Shown: in pieces, positions 47,789-58,018 of the stretch
How positions within the stretch are numbered: position 1 is the first letter of the stretch
How the letters are laid out: each line of letters begins with the position of its first letter
From: Thermoplasmatales archaeon
GTDB taxonomy: Archaea; Thermoplasmatota; Thermoplasmata; Thermoplasmatales; Thermoplasmataceae
Assembly: GCA_027366585.1 (NCBI GenBank)
Contig: DAHXNF010000036.1
Span: forward strand, 1 to 64,000
Direction of reading: 5' to 3'
Length of the DNA stretch: 64,000 nucleotides
Notes under the pieces: model-generated
Told to the model about the DNA's origin: nothing
Database searches by the model: none
The model's input: the letters and a program-made list of their open reading frames with translations, nothing else
Translations under genes and position numbers: made by a program

Positions 47789-48751
47789 TCAGGGTGCTTC
47801 CACTTCAGAAAGGATGCCGTCGATTATCTTGTTCACTTCGTCATTTACGTTGTTGCCGGCAGAAACAACTGCTTCTGGATTCAGTATGAGCCTGTGGTTC
47901 AGGAGCTCGTGACTCATCATCTTGATGTCTTCCGGAATCACATAGTTCCTGCCATTTATCAGCGCATTGGCTCTTGCAGCATGCAGGTATTTTGCAGATG
48001 TCCTCGGGCTGGCTCCCAGGTATACCATGCTGTGGTTCCTGGTTTTGCGAATTATGCCAACTACATATTTCATTACATCCTCCGAGACGTAAATCTTGTC
48101 AACCATCTGTTTCAGTGCCTTAACTTTCTCGGGAGTGAAGGGATCAAACTTGTCAGGTACATAATCCTGTGACTTCAGTATCCTGATCTCTTCCTCAAGC
48201 GTCGGGTAAGAAAGAATATACCTGAAGAGGAACCGATCCATGAGCGCTTCCGCAAGCGGGAAAGTTCCCTCCTGCTCAATAGGGTTCTGCGTTGCAATGA
48301 CAAAGAATGGTTCCGGCAGATTCTCCGTGGTTCCTCCTGTCGATACATGACGCTCTTCCATTCCTTCAAGCAGCGCGGAATGGACCTTAGGTGGCGTCCT
48401 GTTAAGCTCATCAGCAAGAAGTACGTTCGCGAATATAGGGCCCTTCCTTAGTTCCATCTTCCGTGTTTCGAGGTTGAAGACAATGCTTCCAGTCACATCG
48501 GATGGAAGCATGTCAGGAGTAAACTGAATCCTCTTGAAAACAAGACCGAGGGCTTTCGCAAACTCGTTAGCCAGCATAGTCTTGGCCAGGCCCGGTACAC
48601 CTTCCAGGAGAACGTGATTGTCGCTAAGAAGTGCAATGAACATGAACCTTACAATCCTCTCAGATCCGATGACCTTCTTCCCAATGGTTCTCTGGATTGA
48701 ATATATCTGGCCCCTGAGTTCTTTCAGTGCATCTTCCTGGATGGTTTCCAT
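47789..48751 (-). CDS. MoxR family AAA+ ATPase
   Basis: LLEGVPGLAKTMLANEFA, LLADELNRTPPKVHSALLEGMEE, ATQNPIEQEGTFPLAEALMDRFL. Confidence 0.97.
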   Translation of the reverse strand: METIQEDALKELRGQIYSIQRTIGKKVIGSERIVRFMFIALLSDNHVLLEGVPGLAKTMLANEFAKALGLVFKRIQFTPDMLPSDVTGSIVFNLETRKMELRKGPIFANVLLADELNRTPPKVHSALLEGMEERHVSTGGTTENLPEPFFVIATQNPIEQEGTFPLAEALMDRFLFRYILSYPTLEEEIRILKSQDYVPDKFDPFTPEKVKALKQMVDKIYVSEDVMKYVVGIIRKTRNHSMVYLGASPRTSAKYLHAARANALINGRNYVIPEDIKMMSHELLNHRLILNPEAVVSAGNNVNDEVNKIIDGILSEVEAP

Positions 48752-49240
48752 CTATACCTGCCTCGAATCTTTAAGTACCATTTCAGCTAGGCTTTCGTCC
48801 AGATCAATCAGCCTGTTCAATATCTCCTTTCGCCTGACGATCGCTCGGGCTCGAATTCTCTTGATACTGGAATCTGTCCTTGCATTGTATCTCCTGTACT
48901 GTTTGAGCAGCGCCTTGTATACCCTGTACTTGTTATGGGCGCCCTCGAAATCTGTTTCAATCTTTGATATAACGGTCGAATAGTTTTCATTCATTATTCT
49001 TGATACCTCCAAATTGAGTCTGTCCCGTGGCAGGTTGAACATTTCCCTTTTCATCTCAAAGCTGGGCAGCATATCTATTTTCTGCTTCTTCGCATACCTG
49101 CGGGCCGCGAACGATGTCACGAACACTGCTGCGACAGGAATTGTGAACTTGAGCATATCCGCCGGGCTCGAGATCATGGCCTGCAGGGACGATACAATTT
49201 CGTTCAGTAACTGGTAAATTATTCCACCCAAGCCGCTCAA
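48752..49240 (-). CDS. Conserved hypothetical membrane protein in the MoxR operon
   Basis: One TM near the N-terminus followed by a charged helical domain; tight gene spacing. Confidence 0.7.
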   Translation of the reverse strand: MSGLGGIIYQLLNEIVSSLQAMISSPADMLKFTIPVAAVFVTSFAARRYAKKQKIDMLPSFEMKREMFNLPRDRLNLEVSRIMNENYSTVISKIETDFEGAHNKYRVYKALLKQYRRYNARTDSSIKRIRARAIVRRKEILNRLIDLDESLAEMVLKDSRQV

Positions 49241-49821
49241 TAAGACTCTTCCACCTCTTCTGTTTCCTCTACATTTTTCTTGCCGGTATAGTATAGAAGC
49301 ATTATGTCCATGTAATTGTATATATCCTCCAATCGCTCGATGATTGTCTCTGGATCTGGTGACCAGTCATCGCCGTACTTTGTGCGTTCATAATATTCTA
49401 GATAGAAAGAAGTCAGCTTCTTCAGCGCATTAAGGCGTCCGGCCTTCTGGTCATCATGAAGGACGAACTCGTTCATGCTGTCCATTATCGCATAGTTGTC
49501 AATATATCCCATCTCAGGAACCTTTATCCCAAGATCGTCAAAGCATCGGATCAGGAATTGTCTGTTGGTTTCAGCCTTGGTTGTTGATATTCCAAAGAAT
49601 CTCATGAAGTCGTCCTTTGCAAACTTGAATGCATTCAAGACTGCAAGTTTAGTGTTACCATCTCCCAGCATTTTCCTAGTCTCGGTGATAGGAGGAATCT
49701 CGCCAACTGTCTTGATCTTTACAATTGTCTTTGATCTTGAGATCCTCTTGTCTCTCCTGCCCCCAAAAAGCCTATCTTTGAGAGATTTCTTCTTAGTTGT
49801 GATTCCTCCATCCACTTTCAT
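49237..49821 (-). CDS. Soluble protein, possible DUF4129-like
   Basis: LAVLNAFKFAKDDFMRFFGISTTKAETNRQFLIRCFDDLGIKVPE...LNALKKLTSFYLEYYERTKYGDDW resembles the DUF4129 helical pattern; weak. Confidence 0.5.
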   Translation of the reverse strand: MKVDGGITTKKKSLKDRLFGGRRDKRISRSKTIVKIKTVGEIPPITETRKMLGDGNTKLAVLNAFKFAKDDFMRFFGISTTKAETNRQFLIRCFDDLGIKVPEMGYIDNYAIMDSMNEFVLHDDQKAGRLNALKKLTSFYLEYYERTKYGDDWSPDPETIIERLEDIYNYMDIMLLYYTGKKNVEETEEVEESY

Positions 49822-49830
49822 TCACTCCAT

Positions 49831-52605
49831 TCAGGCAATAGTAACTGTATAGTAATACAGGTTAAATTCCTTCATTATATAATGATTTGCAGGTGTTGGA
49901 GTGACAAGATTCATTGTAACATTGCCTCCAGCAAAGAAAAATGGATGTAACAGGAAATTTGAGAACGTGCTGCTGCCGATCACCTGGGTACTGAAGCTGA
50001 AGGTCTGTGGCTGATCGTTAATGGATATAGTAGATGAAGTCAGGTTCAGAGAAATATTGCCACCAATCATGAGCGATCCTGCAGGTAACGATAAGGTGAA
50101 GTTGTAGTATTCATTTCCATTAGCAACTGCATATGCATCAGGATAGACAGTTTCATTCTTGACTGATACATTGAAATATATACTTGCATCTGGAGATATC
50201 GCTGTCAGAGTCCTTGTCTCAGTGTATTGGTGACCGGACCCGGAGACGTTTACTGCAACGCTGTTTGACCCGGCGGCTGCAAATGCAAAAATTGAACTGG
50301 ATCCAAGGGACACCTGAATCGGAGTCGAGCTGTCTACGGAATAGAACCAGGCAGTTGATGTGTTATAGATCAGGTCGATCACATATGGGGTCACATTGAA
50401 CTGAATAGAAACTGGAGCTCCATGGACCGCTAAGCTCTCATTAAGAGGCTGAAAGTGCACGTTAATATATGAAAAGTTGAATGTTGCGTTCCATCCATTG
50501 AATGCAAAAACGGTTCCGTTAAACCCGGGAGTGGCATGGATCGTTATAATTAGAGAGGAATTTGTGATCGAAAAGGACGAAGAAGGAACGCTTCTATTCT
50601 GGTTGGTAGAATTGAAGGAATCAGAAAGCGTTACCTTTGCCTGGTAAATCTGCCTTGGATCGAACTTTGCCTGCTTCAGGGTAGTGGAGTGCAGGCTGAC
50701 ATTCATGACAACCTGCGTGTAATTGACCGCTACTACGAATAAAGAGTAGTTCCCGCCCTCCATGCTTCCCAGGATGATGAATCCCGTGGAGTTCGAATCC
50801 TTTATTGTATAATAGTATGCGCCTCCGATTTCATAGATCACAAGGAACTGCGTGTCCGGGATTGAAGCGTTGGAAGAATTGTTCAGGGCCTGTAGAGAGA
50901 GATTATAGTAGCTTGCTGATGTGTAATTCCCGGAGCCGGTGAGGCTGGACTTGACTTCGCCGGTTGTCAGACCTGGGATGAGTTGATTGGTCCATACTGT
51001 CCCGATAACGCTTACTGGCTGCAGAAGCAGGTTGATCGTGATGTTAGCCGTCATGTTGAATTCCCTGCTCTCGTTTGGCAGGTAACCCAAGGCTGTGGCA
51101 TTTACAGAATAGTTGGAGGCCGGGACATCTATACGGTAGGAACCGTTTGCGTTGGTTACTGTGTAGACAAAATATGCAGAGTCATTGTCAAGGAATGCCT
51201 TTACAATGGCACCCTTTATCGGAATGTTCGAGATTGAATTTCTGATTGTTCCATTGATTACATGAATAGATGAATTTAGTGATGTCAGGCTGAAGTTGTA
51301 TATGGTGATCGGGTTACTCATCGTTACATTGATAGTGGAAGGCAAGTATAGCCCACTGTCCACTAGTATCTTATAGATCCCGGGATATGAAAAATATATC
51401 CTGTAAGACCCATTCTGGGAAGTCGTTGTATTGCTCCTGAAGTATGTCCCATTAACATTGACAATAAAATTGATGTTTGTGTATGAGACCGGGAGCTTGT
51501 CAAATGAGTCATTTATGATTCCTTCAAGTATGTAGAGTACTTTCTTGCTGTAGTTGACCGAGGATGATAAATTGCCGAGATACCTGGAAGCGTTGTAAAG
51601 CGATGGTGGAATGCTGTATGAGGATCCATTGAATGGATTTATGCTGATAAGTGTAATGTTAAAGTCTGTAACATTGGACGAAAAGTAAGCTGTGGTTTCG
51701 TTGTAACCATAGCCTTCCTTGTATGAGATCAAGGTGCTGAAGCCATAGGGCACCTGCAATTTATAGTAACCGGAGCTATTTGTGGTCACAGATGCATTAT
51801 AATATTTCAGCTGTACCTGGGCTCCTGGAACTACAGAACCTGCATCGTTCTTTACATAGCCTGAAACATTGTACTTGAGGCTATTATTATATACAATAAC
51901 ATTGAGATAATTCAGGAGAGATCCAGTTTCATTATATTCGTATGGAGATGGAACAGGGTTCAGGTACGGTTCCAGGACCTTCAGATTGTAACTATCGTTG
52001 TAAAGATTGACAGAGAATGCTCCATTCGGCTGGCTGACCACAACCACTGACGATAAAATACCGGAAAACTCAAGGGATATATTCCCCGCAAATGTACCGT
52101 TCACATACTTTGTAGCCCCCGAGAGCAGATGTTTCACGGCAGGTTTGAGCGATAGGTTGAGCCATATGGTTTTCCCCTTAAGATCAAGGGAAACCAGCTT
52201 CTTTTCATAGCCTGGTACTTTGAGGAAGAAGGCACCGCTGCCTCCCTGCAGAGCAGTGAACAAGAATGCTCCGTTGTTTATTACACTCAGTGCTCCTGCC
52301 GGATAAACTGAGATATATGCAAACCCGTTTGCAACATGTCTCCCGGTAGAGGCATTGATAAGCGTTCCCCTTATCACTGTGGTAGCATTGCCTGAATAGG
52401 CAAAGTTATAGATTGTTGCATTCCCGGTATCAAGAGTGGAGGGGACAATCGTCTCGTTCTGGAAAAAGGCGATTGAGATATTCTTTGGTGGAGAAATGTG
52501 CGGAACCTTGACCGGGCCACCGGGTGGTGTAATGTGAACAAAGAAGAAAAGCGATGCTAATACAACAATCGCAACTATCAGCAACGCAACTCCCTTACTG
52601 TTCAA
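49831..52605 (-). CDS. Large surface protein with carboxypeptidase-regulatory-like (Ig-fold) repeats
   Basis: N-terminal MNSKGVALLIVAIVVLASLFFF; repeats VSGYVKNDAGSVVPGAQVQLKYYNASVTTNSSGYYKLQVP and VINGTIRNSISNIPIKGAIVKAFLDND...NANGSYRIDVPASNYSVNATALGY; dense sequons. Confidence 0.85.
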   Translation of the reverse strand: MNSKGVALLIVAIVVLASLFFFVHITPPGGPVKVPHISPPKNISIAFFQNETIVPSTLDTGNATIYNFAYSGNATTVIRGTLINASTGRHVANGFAYISVYPAGALSVINNGAFLFTALQGGSGAFFLKVPGYEKKLVSLDLKGKTIWLNLSLKPAVKHLLSGATKYVNGTFAGNISLEFSGILSSVVVVSQPNGAFSVNLYNDSYNLKVLEPYLNPVPSPYEYNETGSLLNYLNVIVYNNSLKYNVSGYVKNDAGSVVPGAQVQLKYYNASVTTNSSGYYKLQVPYGFSTLISYKEGYGYNETTAYFSSNVTDFNITLISINPFNGSSYSIPPSLYNASRYLGNLSSSVNYSKKVLYILEGIINDSFDKLPVSYTNINFIVNVNGTYFRSNTTTSQNGSYRIYFSYPGIYKILVDSGLYLPSTINVTMSNPITIYNFSLTSLNSSIHVINGTIRNSISNIPIKGAIVKAFLDNDSAYFVYTVTNANGSYRIDVPASNYSVNATALGYLPNESREFNMTANITINLLLQPVSVIGTVWTNQLIPGLTTGEVKSSLTGSGNYTSASYYNLSLQALNNSSNASIPDTQFLVIYEIGGAYYYTIKDSNSTGFIILGSMEGGNYSLFVVAVNYTQVVMNVSLHSTTLKQAKFDPRQIYQAKVTLSDSFNSTNQNRSVPSSSFSITNSSLIITIHATPGFNGTVFAFNGWNATFNFSYINVHFQPLNESLAVHGAPVSIQFNVTPYVIDLIYNTSTAWFYSVDSSTPIQVSLGSSSIFAFAAAGSNSVAVNVSGSGHQYTETRTLTAISPDASIYFNVSVKNETVYPDAYAVANGNEYYNFTLSLPAGSLMIGGNISLNLTSSTISINDQPQTFSFSTQVIGSSTFSNFLLHPFFFAGGNVTMNLVTPTPANHYIMKEFNLYYYTVTIA

Positions 52606-52670
52606 TGTGGTCAGGACTTAATCAGCTTATATAAACATCTTGGTTCTGCACAGAAAGAGGATGCAAGAAA

Positions 52671-54242
52671 TCAGTTCCGTATCTTGATGGCAACTCCCTT
52701 CTTCAGCTGGGTCATTGCATGAGCGGACATCTTAGCAACGCCCACTCCCCGTATCTCCTCTCCATGAGCCACCACGACCTCGTCCTCAGGCCTGATCCCC
52801 GGGTCGCATGAATCGACGCCCATGGCATAGATATTGGCTGTCGGCTTGAAGTCGTCTATTTGCACAACATATTTTCCCTCTCTCAGGAAGAAACTTGCGA
52901 TTTCCTTTGTGATTGTCATCTTCCCGGCTTCCCGGTTATAGACCATCAGCACCTTTCCCGAGCGGCTGAACATGTCCTGGTTGTAGCTCCTTATCACCCT
53001 TGCTTCCCTTATTGCTGGTTCCACCCAGTCTCCGAACTGAAACTTCGCGACGGATATCATCTCCTGCATCTTCTCTGGAGGTAGATTTTTCCTGTCCAAC
53101 GAGTCAAATGCAGTCTTGGCTTCTCTCCTGAGAATAGAAAGATCAGACTGCTCCTTGGAGCTTCCCTCGATGAATTTTGCAGATTCTGGAAGAGCCTGTC
53201 GAATAAAATCAAGATCTTCCTTCACGAAGGCAATTATGTAGGAATAGTTGTTTCTCGAAATAAACTGCCTGAGCATATTGTTGATCATCGCCTTCTCTTC
53301 ATCGTACCATTTCCCAATGACAGGAATGTCATAGAAGGCTGCGGGGTAGATTCCCTCAAGATCCCTGGGGACAAGGCCAACGGGCGAAGTAACGATGACC
53401 TCATGTATCCTTGACCTTAAGCCGGAAAGTGCATCAATTATTCTCTTGTGGCTTTCTGAATGTGAATAAGGCTTTCTTGCGGAACATGGAATGAGCAGCA
53501 GGATATCCTTTCCATCTGGTCGCTTATATGACTCAGTGATCTTGTTCCTGTATTCCACAAGATCCGGCCTGCTGAGTGACATAATGTCGTTAGCCCTGAT
53601 GTAAGGCGTTATCCGTGGAAATACCTGCAGCTGATCCTCCATGTATTCTGAATCAAGGATGCGCAGGATCTCCATTGACTTGCCTGATATCATGTATTTC
53701 TCGATTATTTCCCTGAGCGTCTTCTTCTCTATTGATAGGCTCAATGTATCAAGCACGTTTCTGCAGAAAGATACATTTCCTTCTGGATCAGCATTGCCTT
53801 TCTCCACATATCCAAGCGGTGTTGCTTCATATCCGTCCAGTGCGATCTTGCGCATCAGTACATCATCAAAAATAGATATGCCCATGTAAATAAGCACAGG
53901 GAGAAGATATGGATCTGCAATTCCAGGAGCATAAATGATCCGGCTGAAACCATACTTCTTATGTATCTCCATGACTGCGGAAACAAATTTCCTGGATCTT
54001 TGAAGAAGAGAAGGTGCGTTCCTGACCACTACTATTTCATCGCCGATAATCAGCTCGTTCTCTATCCCTTTTCCGGCGGTATCCCTGAGCATTCCTGGCC
54101 CGATGTGATTTCCAAACAAGCTTAGCCCATTCTCGTCTATAGAAAGGACGTCTTTTCTGCATGAATCGAGGAGAAGAGGATATTTTACATCTGAAATGGA
54201 TCCAGTTCTTGCAAAACCAAAAAAAGCCTTGTCAACTATCAT
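52671..54242 (-). CDS. arcS: Archaeosine synthase ArcS/TgtA2-type protein with PUA domain
   Basis: ILLLIPCSARKPYSHSESHKRI motif; C-terminal PUA DSCDPGIRPEDEVVVAHGEEIRGVGVAKMSAHAM. Confidence 0.92.
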   Translation of the reverse strand: MIVDKAFFGFARTGSISDVKYPLLLDSCRKDVLSIDENGLSLFGNHIGPGMLRDTAGKGIENELIIGDEIVVVRNAPSLLQRSRKFVSAVMEIHKKYGFSRIIYAPGIADPYLLPVLIYMGISIFDDVLMRKIALDGYEATPLGYVEKGNADPEGNVSFCRNVLDTLSLSIEKKTLREIIEKYMISGKSMEILRILDSEYMEDQLQVFPRITPYIRANDIMSLSRPDLVEYRNKITESYKRPDGKDILLLIPCSARKPYSHSESHKRIIDALSGLRSRIHEVIVTSPVGLVPRDLEGIYPAAFYDIPVIGKWYDEEKAMINNMLRQFISRNNYSYIIAFVKEDLDFIRQALPESAKFIEGSSKEQSDLSILRREAKTAFDSLDRKNLPPEKMQEMISVAKFQFGDWVEPAIREARVIRSYNQDMFSRSGKVLMVYNREAGKMTITKEIASFFLREGKYVVQIDDFKPTANIYAMGVDSCDPGIRPEDEVVVAHGEEIRGVGVAKMSAHAMTQLKKGVAIKIRN

Positions 54243-54342
54243 AACGGCAACTTACTGAGCAATCTGGAGTACAGTTCAGTTTAAATTCCTTTGCAAGTCC
54301 TATGTCAAGTTAAATGCACAATTGCGCACTGGATACAGCGAC

Positions 54343-54651
54343 TCAGTATTCCCGCCATCTATAGCCACAGCTTTCGCATGTATAGAACTTGGTTTCCGGT
54401 TCATCTGCAGATCGTGTCTGCTTTAGAAGGTAGTATGCGCCAGAATGATGGCATTTCGGACATACGGCATCAGAGTCCAGGGGCTCTGCTGATTTTTCCT
54501 CCTTTATCATTATGACTTCTTTTCCATTACTCTTGCTAACAATCTTCTCAGTCTTTCCAGCAGACTTCTTGCTGACTTCGTGACCGCATGATCCGCAGAT
54601 ATATTTGTCACCTACGGGTGACATAAGAGATCCGCATTTGTCGCAGAACAT
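54343..54651 (-). CDS. Transcription factor S (TFS; TFIIS/RPB9-like)
   Basis: MFCDKCGSLMSPVGDKYICGSCG; CPKCHHSGAYYLLKQTRSADEPETKFYTCESCGYRWREY. Confidence 0.95.
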   Translation of the reverse strand: MFCDKCGSLMSPVGDKYICGSCGHEVSKKSAGKTEKIVSKSNGKEVIMIKEEKSAEPLDSDAVCPKCHHSGAYYLLKQTRSADEPETKFYTCESCGYRWREY

Positions 54652-55066
54652 AGAACCTATATATCACAAAAAAATATTTAAAGTATGTTAAGCATATAGA
54701 ACATTGCAAATTTTAAAATGCCAAGTAATTCTAACTTAGCCTTCTTCAATGTTTAAGTTACCGCTCGCAGCATATCTCGGCGGAGACATGATAAGATCTC
54801 CTTTCTAAAGGCTTGGATAACTGATATCTGCTCATGCAGCTATTCCTGGAAAAGTCCTAAGGATCCTTGTGAGATATGGCAGACTCCACAAGCATAACCG
54901 CGTGTATCAGAAGATCTAACTTCTTTGATATCGGAAACATGTTCACACAGCTCTCTCTGATCTTTTCAAGAAAGTTGATCATGGACTAGTGTTTGAAACA
55001 CGCAGTAAATACAACATTGCCCGGCAAAAGGTTAAGTATTGTAAAATGGATTGCTAAAAGACAGCT

Positions 55067-55471
55067 ATGGCGGAGATGGTCCAGATTAGATATATTGTCA
55101 ACGACGTAGATGAAGCAATAAAGTTCTATTGTGGCATGTTGGATTTTAAAGAGGTAATGCACCCTGCCAAGGCTTTTGCAATGCTCCAAAGAGGAGCTTT
55201 GAGACTTGTATTGAGCAGCCCAAACCCTCAACCTGGCGGAGGATTTGCAATGCCTGATGGAACAATACAGACTCCAGGCGGGTGGAATAGGTTCACCATA
55301 GAGGTGAAGAATTTAGAATTAACCGTGGATAAACTGAAGAAATCGTCAGTGCATTTTAGAAACGATATTGTTGTTGGTGTAGGTGGAAAACAGACCATAG
55401 TGGACGACCCTTCTGGCAATCCTATAGAACTCTTTCAACCAACTTCGGACGAAGCTAAACTGAAGCGCTGA
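55067..55471 (+). CDS. VOC/glyoxalase family protein
   Basis: IRYIVNDVDEAIKFYCGMLDFKEV...TIVDDPSGNPIELFQP. Confidence 0.92.
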   Translation: MAEMVQIRYIVNDVDEAIKFYCGMLDFKEVMHPAKAFAMLQRGALRLVLSSPNPQPGGGFAMPDGTIQTPGGWNRFTIEVKNLELTVDKLKKSSVHFRNDIVVGVGGKQTIVDDPSGNPIELFQPTSDEAKLKR

Positions 55472-55993
55472 ACAATCCCCTCTAGACGGTTGCAGTCCAT
55501 CTTTCGCATTCTAATTATACTCTCCAATTGCTAATGATTTTGATCTCAACTACAAAGTGATTGACGCAAACGGGGCTTCTCAGAATTATGTAGAGGTCCT
55601 AAAAGGATTTTATTCTACACAATTTATGACATGCATTACAGAAAATCTCTTCTGAAGAGGTCAGAGTTTCTCCCTTGATTCAAAATACAAGGAAAGAGAC
55701 TTTTTGTCATGTTCCATAAACTGTGAAGTTCTGGCCCGGAAAAGACTGCAGGGAAAGGTCATGATCTACGATCCCGTTCCTCAAGTTGGCAGGATGCAGA
55801 CAAACACAAAGTTTCGAAAGATAAGAACAGTAGCGTGTTTTATGCTAAATTTCCATGATCTCAGAAGTGACAGAGTGATAAAGGAATGAGTACATAAAGT
55901 AGAACGGTCAACTTTTACGAAGGGTTTTAAAACAGGAATTCATGACAAATGGCTCAAGAGATCGTCTGATACCGATCTGGAAGTGAGATTTGC

Positions 55994-56422
55994 ATGCAGG
56001 TGAATCAATATGATAATGACAGGATTGGCAGAATTCTAGTGACATCTAGGAATGTTGCAGTTGTTGGTATCTCTGACAAGCATGACAGGGATAGTTACAG
56101 GGTGGCTCGGTATTTAAGGGAGAATGGATTCAACATCATACCAGTCAACCCTGGCATAACATCATGGGAAGGGATAAAGTCATATCCAAGCCTGCTGGAT
56201 ATTCCACCGGAAGTGAAGGTTGACATCGTTGACGTGTTTAGAAAACCGGATACTGTGATTCCTGTTGTAAACGAGGCATCAAAGATAGGTGCAAAGGTTA
56301 TCTGGTTCCAGGAAGGAGTCATCAATGAAACAGCTGCGAATAATGCAAAGAAGCTAGGCATGTCGGTCGTCATGGACAGATGCATGATGAAAGAGCATTA
56401 TAAGTCAAGAAACAGGAACTAA
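55994..56422 (+). CDS. CoA-binding protein (YccU-like)
   Basis: NVAVVGISDKHDRDSYRVARYLRENGFNIIPVNPGI...GAKVIWFQEGVINETAANNAKKLGMSVVMDRCMMKEH. Confidence 0.94.
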   Translation: MQVNQYDNDRIGRILVTSRNVAVVGISDKHDRDSYRVARYLRENGFNIIPVNPGITSWEGIKSYPSLLDIPPEVKVDIVDVFRKPDTVIPVVNEASKIGAKVIWFQEGVINETAANNAKKLGMSVVMDRCMMKEHYKSRNRN

Positions 56423-56451
56423 TAAATAATCAACTCCTTTCACGCATTCAG

Positions 56452-56534
56452 GTCGGGGTAGCCTAGCCCGGTAAGGCGATAGATTCGAGATCTATTGCTG
56501 TCTCAGCTCGGGAGTTCGAATCTCCCCCCCGACG
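56452..56534 (+). tRNA. tRNA-Ser (CGA)
   Basis: gtcgggg...ccccgac acceptor stem; ATAGA-TTCGAGA-TCTAT anticodon arm; long variable arm; GGGAG-TTCGAAT-CTCCC T arm; CCA not encoded. Confidence 0.95.
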
Positions 56535-57093
56535 TATTTATAAAAATATACATATCTATAGGCTCTCCTAATATAATCTCAGTTTGCCTATTCAGTCATG
56601 ATTTGTATCTTCGAATATTACATTGACTGGATATTAGTGAATAATCTTCTCCCGGCTAAATTTTTTGTCTCAAACAGGCTATAATCTTCCCTGTATCTGT
56701 GTTGCCTAAATAGCCCCAGGCCAATTTTTACTGGTTTATTACTTCATGAGCATGTTTTCTCTTCATTTTGTCATTAATGAATTTTTGGAATGACCTTAAT
56801 TTTTATGCGTTCAGGGACCAGATGGTTCTGTATTATACAGCCTCACTAGCAAAGGGTGTTCAGCCACATAGAGATGTACAAGAATTATTTCGATTGTTCC
56901 GGAAAGATAAAAATATCAAAAACTAACGGGTTGGATAGTCAGGATTTTTCAACAAACGAGAGTAATCAGTATCTACAAAATCTTTAGAAGAAGATGGAAG
57001 ACTGCAAAATAGCAAAAAATAAATTACAAAAAGAGAAAGTGTAGGACAAGCCAAAAAGCTAGAGCGTCATGGCTGCAAATAACTAGATAATGC

Positions 57094-57369
57094 TCAGAAT
57101 AAACCTTTTTTGTAAGCAGTTTTAACTTCGAATGCCTGTATGTCCCATGTAGGCCCAAGGGATTTCGCGACGTCCATCAGGTGATTCAATGAATCTGCTT
57201 CCCATTTACATACAGCCATATTCTTTCCCTGGCCCAGTTCAATTCCCAGCAAGCGTAACCCTGACGGAAGTTTCTTTTCCTTGGACATCGACATGACTTT
57301 ATTGGCAAAGTCCATCACTTTATCCTTCTCTTCATCTTTCCAACTGTGGACAACTACAACATCTACCAT
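57094..57369 (-). CDS. Hypothetical protein (91 aa)
   Basis: Well-formed small ORF, MVDVVVVHSWKDEEKDKVMDFANKV...; no family recognised. Confidence 0.6.
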   Translation of the reverse strand: MVDVVVVHSWKDEEKDKVMDFANKVMSMSKEKKLPSGLRLLGIELGQGKNMAVCKWEADSLNHLMDVAKSLGPTWDIQAFEVKTAYKKGLF

Positions 57370-57664
57370 ATAATAACAGTCTACTCTGGTATATAACTAT
57401 TATTAATTTTATATAGTGTCAATTTCGTGATAATAATTAATAATGGTATCAGAACTATAGCTCAACAGGTTTTCCTTTCTTCCTAAAAGGTGTTTTTGGA
57501 TTCGTGAAAGGAGAGGGATAGTATTCAAACAGGTTTGATCTTTATTAGACCCGCCGTTCACAGGTAAAAACTCATTCCTTTTTTCCATAAATAATGTTGA
57601 CAAAGATGTGGATTTTGCTACCTCTATCCGATGAGCACTTATAAGAGAGATAATATATTACCAG

Positions 57665-57960
57665 ATGGATATGAGGAACAGAACAATACATAAACAAAAA
57701 CTTGCAAAGAGCATTGCAGAAGCAGGATGGAACAGGATCGCACAGTATACTGTGTTCATGATTGTTGATCCTATGCATGCATTGCAGAACTGCTCAGTTA
57801 GCTGCGACTTAAAGTATGACTTGAATATCGCGAGAGGTATCCGGGACGCCGGTCTCTGAAATATTGGGAGAGATGCTTTCAGATATGTGCCCGTTAAGAT
57901 TGGATCTCCATCTTTGAGAACAACTCATGCCGCTGAAACGGAAAACCTCTCAGGTCACCT
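57665..57960 (+). pseudogene. Internally deleted IS605 OrfB (TnpB) remnant
   Basis: KLAKSIAEAGWNRIAQYTV; SCDLKYDLNIARGIRDAGL (decayed DRDxNAARNI); then GRDAFRYVPVKIGSPSLRTTHAAETEN after a stop. Confidence 0.65.
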
Positions 57961-58018
57961 GGTGGGAAAGTCATGCAGCTTACAAATTTCATTTAGTTTG
58001 AGTGAGTGGATGCCAACT

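Noticed and set aside
54720-55040. Possible degraded element between TFS and the VOC gene
   Set aside because: Fragmentary translations on both strands without any clear motif.
55704-55889. 61-aa plus-strand ORF in the gap between the VOC and CoA-binding genes
   Set aside because: No family recognised and frame is broken by stops upstream; may be a decayed transposase but evidence is insufficient.
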